From assembly GCF_000226115.1 (NCBI RefSeq), contig NC_016458.1:6978001-7042000 (forward strand): a stretch of 64,000 nt of DNA, given 5' to 3'. The position numbers and the translations under genes were made by a program. The DNA comes from Thermothielavioides terrestris NRRL 8126 (Eukaryota; Ascomycota; Sordariomycetes; Sordariales; Chaetomiaceae). The stretch's first letter is position 1. Every line of letters begins with the position of its first letter. This document shows positions 25,609 through 36,061 of this stretch, in pieces. The notes beneath the pieces were generated by a model. The model saw only the letters and a program-made list of their open reading frames with translations. It ran no database searches and was not told where the DNA came from.

Positions 25609-26035
25609 AATCAAAAGAAGCGCAAAGCAACAAAAATGCTAACTACCACCCCCCTCCGTTCCCCGGGTCCTCCAGATCCCCGGCATCGAGTCAGTGCACG
25701 AACTGCACGTCTGGCGGCTAGACCAGAAGAAGGCCATCGCCTCGGCCCACATCACCGTCTCGGACCCGGACGTCTCGAGCTTCATGGCCAAGGCGAAGAC
25801 AATTAGGGAGTGTCTGCATGCCTACGGCATCCACTCGACGACCCTGCAGCCGGAGCTGGTCCTCCCTGCTGCCGCTTCGCCGCCGGTTGAGCCGCGGGAG
25901 CCCGTCCCTCGCGATGGTGCTGGTGGCGGTGATAATGGTGGTGCTGGTGGGAAGAGGCATGCGCCGTGTCAGATCATGTGCGGCAAGGGCTTATGCGACC
26001 ATCTCATGTGCTGCAACACGCTTGTCCAGGTGTGA
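24189..26035 (+). CDS. Vacuolar zinc transporter, cation diffusion facilitator (Zrc1/Cot1 type)
   Basis: This CDF-family antiporter moves Zn2+ (and possibly Co2+) out of the cytosol, typically into the vacuole. Exons are 24189-24282, 24356-24405, 24473-24517, 24597-24825, 24885-25327 and 25676-26035 (406 residues); every join keeps frame. Both metal-site HxxxD motifs are present: HYLND in LLADAFHYLNDLVSF (TM2) and HVVGD in GALLHVVGDAINN (TM5). Between TM4 and TM5 lies the His-rich loop, starting HEHHHHAHDD. The cytosolic C-terminal domain has IPGIESVHELHVWRLDQKKA. The protein ends in a Cys-rich tail, CQIMCGKGLCDHLMCCN. The fifth intron, 348 bases, is far longer than the others because it holds two microsatellites. 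The start could instead be the Met four codons later at 24201. Zrc1 and Cot1 cannot be told apart here. Confidence 0.92.
25328..25675 (+). repeat. Microsatellite-filled intron: (GAAA)n then (GA)n
   Basis: The last intron of the zinc transporter starts GTAAGT and ends TCCTCCAG, with a GCTAAC branch site near its 3' end. About 25403-25505 is nearly pure GAAA repeat and about 25520-25608 is nearly pure GA repeat, all purine on the coding strand. Confidence 0.9.
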
Positions 26036-26786
26036 GGCGTGTTGGGTTGCTAGGCTTAGCGGGAAGAGGATAGAAGAGGTGCCCGGGGGGTTCGCCGGCA
26101 GCAGGTGCTGGTATCTACAAGGATGAAGATTACTATTTGAATATCATGGCTCCGCTTCCTGCTCTAGTAATGCTGTGAACACTGGTCCGAGTGTGTTACC
26201 GTGGCATCGCGCAGATCCGGATCCCCAGATCCCACGCACGCCGTTGGTGCCATCAAGCAGGCAGGATACCTTAGGTACTTTACCTCTAGTGCAAAGCAGA
26301 CGGTTTACTCTATTCCGTCTCCAACATGGAACTTACATCCTACTCCCCTTGAGCCGTGCCATTCCTCTGGAATGTATGGTCGATGAGCCATGGCAAATAT
26401 GCGATAGAATGGAACAACAGTGCTACGACGACGGTAAGTACCTAATCAAATTACCATCAAGTAACCACCAACCCCAACGCCATAACCGCATATACGCTTC
26501 TCAGACTGAAAGATGCAGACTATCAGATTATCATCGAGGCGCATTGCCACAGAGGGCTCAAGAGATTATCAATCTTCAAAGATAACAACGATGACTTTAT
26601 CATGCTATTCCAAGGAGCATCAATTCATCAGGCCGAGCCTATACGGATCTCAGAACCTGCGGTTGGTGCGACTTTTGTGCTTAGAAGCCTCAACATCTCG
26701 AGTAACTTCCTGTCTCATTCATGGTCGATGCTCAGCTTCTTTTTTTTTTTTTTCTTTTTTCTCTTTTTTTCTTTTTTTCTTTTTCT

Positions 26787-26817
<31 letters not shown>

Positions 26818-27059
26818 TCTTTTTCTTTTTTTTCCAAGCGCGTCAGCTACCACGGACATGGAATTACCTGCCATCCCTGGTCCTTAACGTCGCGACGACT
26901 CACTCGAACGGCAGGCTGTAAGGACGTTTACAATCTCTCGAAAGACGCTGGGGCAGCTGCACGTATCGTAGTCACCCTCCCTCTTTCCAGTAGTGGCAAC
27001 ACCGCTGGTAGCTTTGATCACCAGTACGTCTTTCCGGCAGAGGTCATCAAATACCCAAT
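26036..27059. other. Convergent intergenic region with a long polypyrimidine tract
   Basis: The zinc transporter and the F-box gene end toward each other here. The region holds a nearly pure T/C tract of about 97 bases at 26738-26834. No gene is supported; apparent proteins across the tract are poly-Phe/Ser artefacts. Confidence 0.6.
26738..26834. repeat. T-rich polypyrimidine tract
   Basis: Almost uninterrupted T with isolated C, in runs of T3-T14. This is simple sequence. Confidence 0.9.
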
Positions 27060-28559
27060 TCACAATTTCCTCCAACAGGCCATGACACTTGTGGCCGACG
27101 GGTGCCTGATAGCGCTCTCTCCCACTGGCAGGTGGCACCACGTCTCGTCATCTAGCTCTATCGCATTTGCCGTCTTCCACTCTTGGAGACGTTGGTGCGC
27201 TGCTGGTGAAAAAGAGCCAAGGTCTGCCTTGCTGCTCCAACCCGAACAGATATGCCTTCCGTTGCCGCCTTTCATGCACGGAGCTTGCCAGCAGAAGGAC
27301 CAGCCAGGATCAAGCGGGGATCTGCAGTCTCCCAGATTCTGCCATACGTCGACAACTGCCTCCACGCCTCCGATCGCATGATCGTAGGTCGTCAGCACCC
27401 ACTTTGTCGGGCAGTAGCTGCATTCGCCCTTCGTTATCCTGCGAATGTTTGGAACGCGCTTGTTGCACACCCGGCTCAATAGGCCCTGCCGGGAGGACAT
27501 AGCCAGCCAGTGATTACCGAGCTGGCCTTCCACCTGCCGGCGAGGACAGAGTCTGAGATCTGTCTTACGATGCGGAAAGTAGGGGTGCTCGTGCCGGCAT
27601 GTTTGGAACCCATGATACTGCGGGTCGACAATCAGGCCCCGCCCCAACCACCAACCCGACCTAAGGGGCTTCCGGTCTCGCAGAGGAATCAGGAGTCGCT
27701 GGACCGTGTGGACAACCAGCTTCCCGCGGACGACTGCCGCCTCCATGTCCAGCTTAACGTGCTTGCCCCGAAAAGCCAGGTCATACCTCGATGACTCCGC
27801 GGGACGCTGGAAACATGCGTCTGGGTGCCTCCTCCACTCGGTCGAAAACGAGAGCGAGGGCAAGCGCAGGGGCTCGGCCTCGGGCAACTCGCGCGAGCGG
27901 TATTGCTCCATGACCAAGTGCGCGTCCCGGAAAGTGAGTCGTTTGAAACCCCACCAGCAAGGCCCAGTGTGCTCTTGCCATTCGCATGCTGTTTTTGCCT
28001 GCCGAGTCCTGCCCAGAGCCGAAGAAGGGGCCACTAGTCGATGCAGGATTCGGCAGAAGTAGCATAGGTCGTGGCTTGACTGGAGGTCTCTGGCAAGCAG
28101 CTTCAACAGCCGCCACCGTTCCTCCTCATCCGGCGCGGCGAAATAGTCCGCTTTGTTACAGGCCTCCACGGTTCTCGTGGCCACAACGTCCTGTCCCCAA
28201 CGCGTCCACTTCGAACTCGCCGATTTTAGTTGATGCAGGGCACGACAACTGAGGCTGAGTGCGATAGCCTCGTGTGGGGCGAGGGATTCGGCAACGGTCA
28301 AGATGATCTCCTTGGGAAGTGCCAGCAGGTGACACCTCGCTCGCTTTGTTATGCCCGGCGTCTCCGGAGAGAGGTGATAGTCGTCTCCGCCTGGCCAGGA
28401 ATAGGAGGGCGGCGGCTGGTCTTCGACAGGCCAGGAATCTTGGATTTTTGCCGCTGGTTCTGCTGCTGGAGCGTCAGGGGGCTGAGGCAGTGTCCTGGCG
28501 CGGGCCCTCCTCGCCCGCCAACGTAACCACCATTCTGCAGCCCGGTCAATTACTTCCAT
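27060..28559 (-). CDS. F-box domain protein
   Basis: A single-exon protein of 499 residues. An F-box-like motif lies at about residues 78-111 (LLALPKEIILTVAESLAPHE then AIALSLSCRALHQL), which in this family binds Skp1 and links a substrate to an SCF ubiquitin ligase. After it come a CYFCRILHRL segment and, near residue 385, a CSYCPTKWVL segment; this layout recurs in many fungal F-box proteins of unknown target. The N-terminus is rich in Trp and Arg (EWWLRWRARRARAR), then Pro-rich. The start at 28559 is the first Met of the frame. The gene is divergent from LST4. The substrate cannot be predicted; the F-box call itself is by motif only. Confidence 0.8.
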   Translation of the reverse strand: MEVIDRAAEWWLRWRARRARARTLPQPPDAPAAEPAAKIQDSWPVEDQPPPSYSWPGGDDYHLSPETPGITKRARCHLLALPKEIILTVAESLAPHEAIALSLSCRALHQLKSASSKWTRWGQDVVATRTVEACNKADYFAAPDEEERWRLLKLLARDLQSSHDLCYFCRILHRLVAPSSALGRTRQAKTACEWQEHTGPCWWGFKRLTFRDAHLVMEQYRSRELPEAEPLRLPSLSFSTEWRRHPDACFQRPAESSRYDLAFRGKHVKLDMEAAVVRGKLVVHTVQRLLIPLRDRKPLRSGWWLGRGLIVDPQYHGFQTCRHEHPYFPHRKTDLRLCPRRQVEGQLGNHWLAMSSRQGLLSRVCNKRVPNIRRITKGECSYCPTKWVLTTYDHAIGGVEAVVDVWQNLGDCRSPLDPGWSFCWQAPCMKGGNGRHICSGWSSKADLGSFSPAAHQRLQEWKTANAIELDDETWCHLPVGESAIRHPSATSVMACWRKL

Positions 28560-31500
28560 GCTGAGTTTACGGACCGGAGAAGTGCGATCTGATTGGCAGT
28601 CTGTATTCCAGAAGAAATAAAACTAGTGAAAGTGGCTGCGGCCATGGGGATCCTCTTGTGCTCCTTTGTCTGCCTTGGACTCAGAAGGTCAACTACTGCA
28701 CCTCGATGATGCGGTTATGAAGTCACAGATGATGTGCTCCCTCGGCAGCGCCAGTAAAACCCTAGGTGACTAGGTACCTATCTATGCGGAGTAGTGATCA
28801 CAATCTTGGGCATAATCGTGAGCTCATTGACCCTGAATACCTCGATAGTGTGCCGCGGGAGCTGGTTGTGGTGTATTTTCTACAAGCGGTGACATGGCCG
28901 AGTCAACGTGTACTTGCGACGTAGTGACGTTGGATAGATAGAATCTTGGCGGTTAGACCCGGGATCTCGCCTCCCCCCCTTTCCCCCCTTTTCCGCGGCC
29001 CGGACGCCATTTAACCAGTGCCAGTGGAAGAATGAGAACTTCATGCTCTGAGCTTAACGGTTTATTACTCACCCGGCGCACCTGGGCACGGCTGGGTATC
29101 AGAAGGTTTGAATCCAGACGGGCGGGCTCTGGTCATCGCGATTAGCAGTTCGGACTACCTAGTGCCCGTTGCTCTCTCTGCGTCGGCCACCTACTGCAAA
29201 TTAGCTTTACCTTGACACTGCTATCACATCGGCGCTGCAGTCCCATCAGGATGGCATCACGTACGCTTCCTTCTGTTTTAGGCAGCCCTCGGTGTCTCGA
29301 GAGCTCAAGTTCTTTCATCGCGGCACCCTGTGCGTGTGTGTGTGTGTGTGTGAAACCTTTGGACGACGCTTGCTCTTGCAAACGCAATTAGGAGCCTTTT
29401 CCAGCTCTAACCGAGGCTGTGTTTCCAGTGATGACAGCTACGCGGTTATGACAGAGGGCTGCTTGATTTGAAGCTCAGGAAATTTTTCTTTAGCCCCTGT
29501 TCCTCAGGGCAACCCCGTTGCGTCTACCGATACCGTTATCTGGTGATGCCTCGGGGGATGACGAGGGTTGTGAATTGCTGAGTTCAGTACCGTCCATTTT
29601 GAACGACGATTGCCAGGATGCAAAGACCTAAGGCAGGGGGGAGAAAACGGGGTGAGGAGCTTGCTACAGGTACTTTGGGAAGAAGGGGAATACACTAGAT
29701 GCTGACCACTCCTTTCCCACCACACTTCATCGTCTCTTTGGAGCCGTGAGAACCTTCTTTGTTTTAGTCATTAGACGTGCGGGTGCGACATTCCGAGGAC
29801 GGCTCGGACGGGCAACGGAGCAAGTCAGACAGGCCGCAGCACTGCAACCACGCCGAGGCTAACTCTCTTTGACCTTACTAGGTAGCATCAGCAGCCGTGC
29901 TCTGGGCGGAGATTACTGCAAAATACGGTACACACTACCCTTGGTATCGCAGAGAAAAGAAATGCTTCTATGCATTGGGAAGAGCAGTTCCGGTGAGAGC
30001 AAGCTTGACAAGACCTGGCTGTTTGCGCTCCTCAAGCTTCTCACCCGCACGTGCCGGATGGATGTTCATCCAAGCCTGAGTTGACAGACCTGCATATCCA
30101 AGCTTCCAATGCATTGCGTTCTCGTCTGCGCCGTGGATGTAGTTGGCCAACGTTAGCTATGGTGTAAAGCAATCCACCTTGCAGGGAGGGGGGTGTCATA
30201 CAACATTTGAATACAAGCCTGTTCGCCTTCAAACATACTGTATTTCCTACAACAGGATGTCAAATGCCAAAACAGGCTAGAACAAGGCTACTGAACCCAA
30301 CAGACTAAAACTACCTCATCAGAGTGTTCATCCAACATAATGTCAATACAATTGGAGCTTTGAAATGGTAAGGAAAGTCTTGTCCAGGCCAACACTCTGT
30401 TTTTCCAGTTTCAGGCTATTGTAAAAAAACAGAGCGGATCCATTCCAGACGTCCTTACTGTACTGCAGCTCTATAGACCCGAGTTCCTTCCCGCTTCCAA
30501 CGCGCGCTCGTAGAGTTCCTGCCTCGTAGTTCAATTGACTGTGACTGCCTGGTTGTAAAATCGTAGATCCATTTTGCGAGGTCCCCAGTTCAATCCTAAC
30601 TGTAGCCCGTAGAAAAAAAAAGAAAAAAAAAAAAACAGTTCAACCTGTACGTACCCTCAGTAACCCTCAGTAACAATTACCAGGTAGGTACGCTCAGTGC
30701 CTTGTTTTTTTCCACTTTTCCGTATTTTACATAGATTACAACAGTATGTTAGGCCTTCAACAATATATTCAAGGAACATAATGAAAAAAAGACAATATCA
30801 TTGAGATAGGCTCAGGATAAAACTGCCCCAAGATACTGTTCTCTGCTACATGCATTTGCTAAATAGGTGCTAAAGTAACGATGTATTTTCCAACAGTATG
30901 TTGGGGCACAAACAGGATGACTGAGACACTGTTGTCTGACACCCCCTCCCTGCAAGGCAACTCGAGTATGAGGGGAAAGGCGGTGACCTGCGGTCGCTGC
31001 CGCCCGGTCTGGACGGAATGTGCCGGCTGCCCACGGTTGCTGTTGCTGCTCAGGCCAAAATTCCTGTTCGTTACACTAGGTGCTGGCTGGTCTGTGCAGC
31101 CCTCTGCTGCCCAACCGGCGCGAGGATGGAGATTGGCGGCAGGCGGACGTGCAGAGCGCAGCGGCGTGCCCCACTTGGCCTGCAGCGTCCTCGTCTCGAG
31201 CCGCCTCGATTTGGCAGGCTCAACAGGTCCCGAGCGGGACCCGCCCACCTGCTGCACACGACACGGCCTGGCCTGGGACCGCCGCCGCTTCCATTCTGTC
31301 GTCACCGCCATTCTGGACCTGGGGGCCCCGCAAAACCCAACGACAGCGATTTGATGCTGGCAAACAATTGAGTGAAGCAAGCTTGAGGCTCTGGCGCACC
31401 TGGGCAAGCAGAGAGCGGGGTTTTTTTGGTCAAGACTCTCCGTCGTCGCTCCTCCTCGTCCCGCCTCGTCCCTCCTCATTTATGTTTTGCTTTTTGCTTT

Positions 31501-32248
31501 CTCGACGACTTCGCCCCAGGGTGACCGCCGCTGACTGGTCGCCAAATTGGAGCCGAGGCCTGGTCATCTTCGGTGCGTTCTCCACATGCAGGGCTCACAG
31601 AACCCGCTTGTTGTGGATGCCATCCTGATGCTAATAACAGCGCACCACTCAGCGGGCTGTCCATTAAAACAGTACCAGAGCTGGCGGTCGCCGTCGGTAT
31701 AAGCTAACCTAACCACCGAGTGGTCCGTCTCGCCAACCCCAGCCCTGGTATCGAGACCGCAGCGGCGTCTGTCGCTGTTCGCCGTCGCTCCGGACAACGC
31801 AGGCTCTCGCTCTCGCCCTGGCCCTGGCCCGGTGCCTCGCCCAGCCTTCGCGTTTGGCCCTCACCCGGCTTCGAGTTCTCAGCCTGGTGAGCATTGACGA
31901 GACCGAACCGAGCGGGACTGTGGTTCGCTGAGTTTGCTGCTCCTTCGACGCAAACCTGGACCCCGCGACCTCTTCACCGGCTTTGCGACCTCCGAACTGA
32001 AGCTCCCAGGGCATTTCATCCTCCCCCAGACGTGCCATGCCATTCAACGCTTCATCAAGCACTGGCCCTTACTCATTCTGCCGCTCTCTCCCCTCTCACC
32101 ATTGCATCTCACACATGGCGACCCCTCCGACCCCAGGCGCGATGATGCTTATCCGGCGCGTGGCCGTCATTTGAACCGCCGAACCAGATTCTAGTCGCTG
32201 ACAACTTCCTTTGCCCCATCTTCCCAGCTGCCCGTTGAGCGCTTGGAG
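28560..32248. promoter_or_regulatory. Divergent upstream region of the F-box gene and LST4, with a repeat-like AT-rich patch
   Basis: The 3.7 kb between these head-to-head genes has no supported gene. It contains a short GT repeat at about 29330-29351, an AT-richer patch at about 30200-30900 with a SINE-like unit, and a pyrimidine-rich stretch before LST4 (about 31400-32230). That stretch ends in CTTCCCAG at 32220-32227, a possible 3' splice site of a leader intron. Confidence 0.5.
30505..30640 (+). repeat. Possible degenerate tRNA-derived SINE
   Basis: An A-box-like word TAGTTCAATTGA (30527-30538) is followed 48 bases later by a B-box-like word AGTTCAATCC (30587-30596) and then by an A-rich tail (30611-30635). 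This order of polymerase III boxes and A tail is that of tRNA-derived SINEs. No clear target duplication or cloverleaf is visible, so the call is tentative. Confidence 0.3.
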
Positions 32249-35200
32249 ATGCTCGGGAAGCTCTTCAATCTCGGCGCTGCCTCCGGCTCCGGGGCGATGC
32301 CCGCACCCCAGGCCTCTGCGCAAAGACCCTTCCCACTCGAGTCGGTCCAGGAAGACATCCACACACGGCACCTGCTCTTTCCCGATCCGCAGGACCTGTA
32401 TGAGAACCGCGCCAACCAGCTGTACCCCTTGTCCAGCGGTGCCACGACGCCCACCGGTTCCTTGACTGCCGCCTTCGACTACAATGCCGACACCGAGCTC
32501 GACGTCCGTGATGTCCGCATCATCATCATGCAGGACGCCTTGAGCTCGGTCGCCGCTTCTCTCCTGTATGACAGTCAACCTCCCCCACACGTTCCGTCCG
32601 CTTCCATAGATCGCCCGTCCGCCACAGCCGGCTCGTATTCCGTCCAGGAGCCGCGCCGGGCCCCAATCTCGCCGCGGAAGCCCAGCGTCAGTTATTCGCA
32701 GCGCCCAGTCGTCATCCAGCCGGGCAGCCCCAAGCTTCGGCAGGGCGCCTTCGACAGGAGGCCATCCGTCCACAGCCGCAGCCAGGGATTGGTCGAGAGC
32801 GAGTCGCAGCGTGCTTGGCGCGAGTACCGCGAGGAGCTTGCCACCTTTTCGAGTTGTATATTTGGCAACTCCGAGCTCATGGGATACAAGGGGACCTCGA
32901 CCAAGGTTCACGTCGTGCCCTCGGACGTCCGCCAGAGCGAGACCGCCTCGGGGCTCGGCGACGGCCGTGGCTCACTGGGCCGGTCTACGATGCGGGCAAG
33001 CCGGCTTTCGCAGTCCTTCTCGTCCGAAAACCCTCCGCCTTTTCCAGCACCGCCTTCGGCCGGCGGGGCAAGTCGGACCCACGACCGGAAGAAGGTGCTG
33101 ATAACGCGGCTGTTCCCCGTCAACCTCCCACTCGATGGCGGCGATGTGCCGCCTCTCCACGGGGCCATCTCTGAGGAAAACACGGGCTACCCGTCTGCGC
33201 AGAGCGTGGAAGAAGACAAGACCCAGAAGAAGAAGTTCCAGCCGAGGCAGAAGAGGACCCCCATGTACGCCGTGGCCCTCATCATTACCCTGCCCCCTTC
33301 GCCCGCGCATTCCACGCCGGCCACCTCGCGGTCGGCTTTCAAAGGGCCCAGCTCGTATGCCGAGCAGGACTCCTTCCCATCATCCTTCAGTTCCGCCCGG
33401 CGCTCCGGCTGGACGCTGGTCGGCCAAGGAGGGTACGGTGGAGCCGATGCGCTCGAGCCGAGTTATGGCAGCGATATGGAAGACCAGATTGACGCCATTA
33501 CGCAACATTGGGACATCATCATGCGGACCTTGAGCCATCTGCAATCTGTCGTTGCCACTACCCTCTTCACGATGCTCAGGCAGGCCGACCTTGCATCACC
33601 GGACCCGCTTCCGGCCTTGTCTCTCCAGCTGGCCCGGAGCTCGACGGCATCTGGACGGCGTGGCGACGACGCTCAGCCGCTCAAGACGCCCAAGACGAAC
33701 GCGAAGCACATCACGCTGCTTCCCAACTGCTTGCTGGAGAATCGGACCATTGGCTCTGAGATTGACGCGGCCAAGACGCGCATCGTTGCGGGCATCCGAG
33801 CCTCTCGCGTGACCACGGGGCAGAACCGCTGGCCCATCTGGCGCGAGGAGGCTCGCTGGGTGGCCAAGTGGGCCGGCGGGAAGGAACAGGCGTTCTTCTT
33901 CTTCAACCTGCTCACGGGATTCCTCGCAACACATACCGACTGGCTCCAGGCGCTGAGTCCGCCGTCGTATCGGCGTCGCCATCTCCTCCAGCAGCAGCAG
34001 AAAGGGAGGTCCGAGGAAGACACCCTGCTGCCCGCCCGGACGGTTCTTCTGAGCGACAACAAGATAGCCGCACGACGGTTGGTCTTCCTGTTGTCGGCGT
34101 TCTTGCCAGCTTCGCAACAGCTGCCGACCCTCAGAGCCCACCGGCCAAGCACGCCGGCGTCGCTGGGCGCCCTGTCGCAGTCGCCCCCGTCCTTCGTCGT
34201 CCCCATTCTCAAGGAGGAGTCCTTGCGGAGGAAGATAAACCGCCGTACAGGCTCGCGCATGCCGTCACACTCCCGCAACCTCAGCTTACAGACGCACAGC
34301 GCGCGAGCGGGCGCTGTGCCCCCTCCGCTAGCCCACCTGAGCATGGAGGCCCGACACGAGAGGCGGGCTTCGGATGCTGCTTCGATCCGCACCAGCCATC
34401 TGCCTATCCGCGGGAGCGACCCAAACACGAGGAAGAGCAGTGCCGCCACGACCGCGACCATCACCCCAGAAACCAGCATTCCGCACTTCTCCACGGTTCA
34501 CCGACCCGAGATCTTCTCGCAAGGCCGTCCCGGGAGCAGCAACAGCGTGGCCGCGGATGACTTGAAGCGGCTCACCAGGGATGAGAGCCCGGGGTCTCAG
34601 AGCTCCGCGACTGGCGAGCGACGGCAGAGCTCGAGATGGAGCGTTATTAGCGGCCTTTGGAGCGCACGAAGGAGAGGCTCCGCGAGCAACCCCCCAGCGC
34701 CGAATGAAGGACAGGGTGGAGGCCCTCCCGGGTCGCCTGCCAAGGCACGAAAGCCTTCTCTCACAGCCTCGCCGAAGCTCGCATCTGCCGCCGCGACTGC
34801 CGAAAGTTCGGCGGGTGATCGCCAGTCCGGAGATGCGCGCGGCAACCCAGCCCCGCCGAGCCCCAAAGATCTCCCACCTCCTCCACCCGGAGCATCTGCA
34901 GACCCTCTGGGGCTTTCCGAGCAAGCCGAGGTCGTGCCGAAAACACAGCGGACCCCGGACCCATCAGGAGCCTTTGAGTCCTCAGTGAAAACTTCGATTA
35001 ACATCGATGACGGCGTTATCGATGTGGATGTTCCGCTACCCGACTTCATCACCTCCTTCGAGAGCGCCGTGAGCTCGCCGTCTAGCAGCGGCTATCTGTC
35101 CGCCTCGGGTTTCGGCACCGGCCTGGACGCCTTCGAGCACTCATTCCGGTTCGCCGCCGATGGAGACGTCCCGCTCAACGTCGCCGGCTGGCTCCAGTAC

Positions 35201-36061
35201 TACCATCCGGACTTCGTTTTGCAGGCGCTGCCGGCTCAGGACGGCGTCCTCGAGCAGATCAAGGCGTCGATGCGCGCTGAACCGACCCCGCCCCTGCTCG
35301 CCGGCGCTCAATCGGAGGAGGACTCGAGGGAGAGATGGGTCGATGTCACGTCGGCCATCGTGGCCGACACAACTACGTTCACCATTACGCGCATACGTTA
35401 CCGTCGCCTGGTCAAAGTGAAGCAGTCCGGTGCAGCAACCCGGAACTCCCACCTTGCACCGACGACGCCGTCCTCTTCCCACACGCACAGTACCGCGCCG
35501 CCGGCCACGCAAGCGGCGGACCCGCCCTCCCCGACCGAGGTGCAGCTGCAGGAGGAATTCATCGAGGAGCCCATCGTCGTGTTCGACGACGTGCTGATCG
35601 ACGCGGTAGAGCGGGTCATCGCCGCCGCCGGCACGGACACCACCGTCAGTAAGGTCAGTTCGACCAGCTCATCCCGGTCGACGAGCAAGCGCCGGGAGAG
35701 GGAAGGTCATGCGCCGACAGAAAGGCGCGACAGCTTGCCGGCGACGTCCGATGCGCGCACCTGCCCGAGCCAGGGGCAGAGCCAGGCCCAAGGCCAGGCC
35801 CAGCGGCAGAGGCCGCATCACGAGCTGGCGGTCACGGCCGGCCCGCAGGAGGTGCCGCGGTCGCAGTGCAAGACTGTGCTGTTGTCGGCGCTGGAGGACA
35901 TCATCCAGGATGTGATCGCCGAGAGGGAGGAGCTACAGCAGCAGCCGGAGGGACCGAGTGCGCATCGCACCGATGCGAGGGACAGGGAAAGCCCACTGCG
36001 CCAGGCGGTCAGGGGCTGGATAGAGAGCGTGGATTCGGGTGACGGGAACGGTTCAGTTTAA
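32249..36061 (+). CDS. lst4: Lst4 / folliculin-interacting protein (FNIP) homologue
   Basis: Lst4 pairs with Lst7 (folliculin) to form a GAP for Gtr2/RagC-D at the vacuole, activating TORC1 when amino acids return. The single-exon product has 1270 residues. FNIP family marks appear in order: RDVRIIIMQDALSS (about 88), MGYKGTSTKVHVVPS (about 210), KKKFQPRQKRTPMYAVALII (about 328), a longin/DENN-type core with EEARWVAKWAGGKEQAFFFF (about 531) and ARTVLLSDNKIAARRLVFLL (about 597), and C-terminal blocks WLQYYHPDFVLQALP (about 980), RWVDVTSAIVADTTTF (about 1029) and LLSALEDIIQDVIAERE (about 1208). Long Ser/Pro/Arg-rich linkers separate these blocks. I chose the ATG at 32249 because it opens with MLGKLFNLG; the frame is open a little further 5', so a short upstream exon is possible. 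The match to human FNIP1 in the middle and C-terminal blocks makes the family call strong. Confidence 0.9.
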   Translation: MLGKLFNLGAASGSGAMPAPQASAQRPFPLESVQEDIHTRHLLFPDPQDLYENRANQLYPLSSGATTPTGSLTAAFDYNADTELDVRDVRIIIMQDALSSVAASLLYDSQPPPHVPSASIDRPSATAGSYSVQEPRRAPISPRKPSVSYSQRPVVIQPGSPKLRQGAFDRRPSVHSRSQGLVESESQRAWREYREELATFSSCIFGNSELMGYKGTSTKVHVVPSDVRQSETASGLGDGRGSLGRSTMRASRLSQSFSSENPPPFPAPPSAGGASRTHDRKKVLITRLFPVNLPLDGGDVPPLHGAISEENTGYPSAQSVEEDKTQKKKFQPRQKRTPMYAVALIITLPPSPAHSTPATSRSAFKGPSSYAEQDSFPSSFSSARRSGWTLVGQGGYGGADALEPSYGSDMEDQIDAITQHWDIIMRTLSHLQSVVATTLFTMLRQADLASPDPLPALSLQLARSSTASGRRGDDAQPLKTPKTNAKHITLLPNCLLENRTIGSEIDAAKTRIVAGIRASRVTTGQNRWPIWREEARWVAKWAGGKEQAFFFFNLLTGFLATHTDWLQALSPPSYRRRHLLQQQQKGRSEEDTLLPARTVLLSDNKIAARRLVFLLSAFLPASQQLPTLRAHRPSTPASLGALSQSPPSFVVPILKEESLRRKINRRTGSRMPSHSRNLSLQTHSARAGAVPPPLAHLSMEARHERRASDAASIRTSHLPIRGSDPNTRKSSAATTATITPETSIPHFSTVHRPEIFSQGRPGSSNSVAADDLKRLTRDESPGSQSSATGERRQSSRWSVISGLWSARRRGSASNPPAPNEGQGGGPPGSPAKARKPSLTASPKLASAAATAESSAGDRQSGDARGNPAPPSPKDLPPPPPGASADPLGLSEQAEVVPKTQRTPDPSGAFESSVKTSINIDDGVIDVDVPLPDFITSFESAVSSPSSSGYLSASGFGTGLDAFEHSFRFAADGDVPLNVAGWLQYYHPDFVLQALPAQDGVLEQIKASMRAEPTPPLLAGAQSEEDSRERWVDVTSAIVADTTTFTITRIRYRRLVKVKQSGAATRNSHLAPTTPSSSHTHSTAPPATQAADPPSPTEVQLQEEFIEEPIVVFDDVLIDAVERVIAAAGTDTTVSKVSSTSSSRSTSKRREREGHAPTERRDSLPATSDARTCPSQGQSQAQGQAQRQRPHHELAVTAGPQEVPRSQCKTVLLSALEDIIQDVIAEREELQQQPEGPSAHRTDARDRESPLRQAVRGWIESVDSGDGNGSV

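Noticed and set aside
25339..25633. Apparent Ser/Leu/Phe-repeat proteins
   Set aside because: They are translations of the GAAA and GA microsatellites inside an intron.
26602..27381. Plus-strand frame of 259 codons with a poly-Phe run
   Set aside because: It reads through the T-rich tract and then antisense to the F-box gene; no domain is present.
29330..29351. Short GT repeat as a possible telomeric or Z-DNA element
   Set aside because: It is only about ten dinucleotides long and isolated; ordinary simple sequence.
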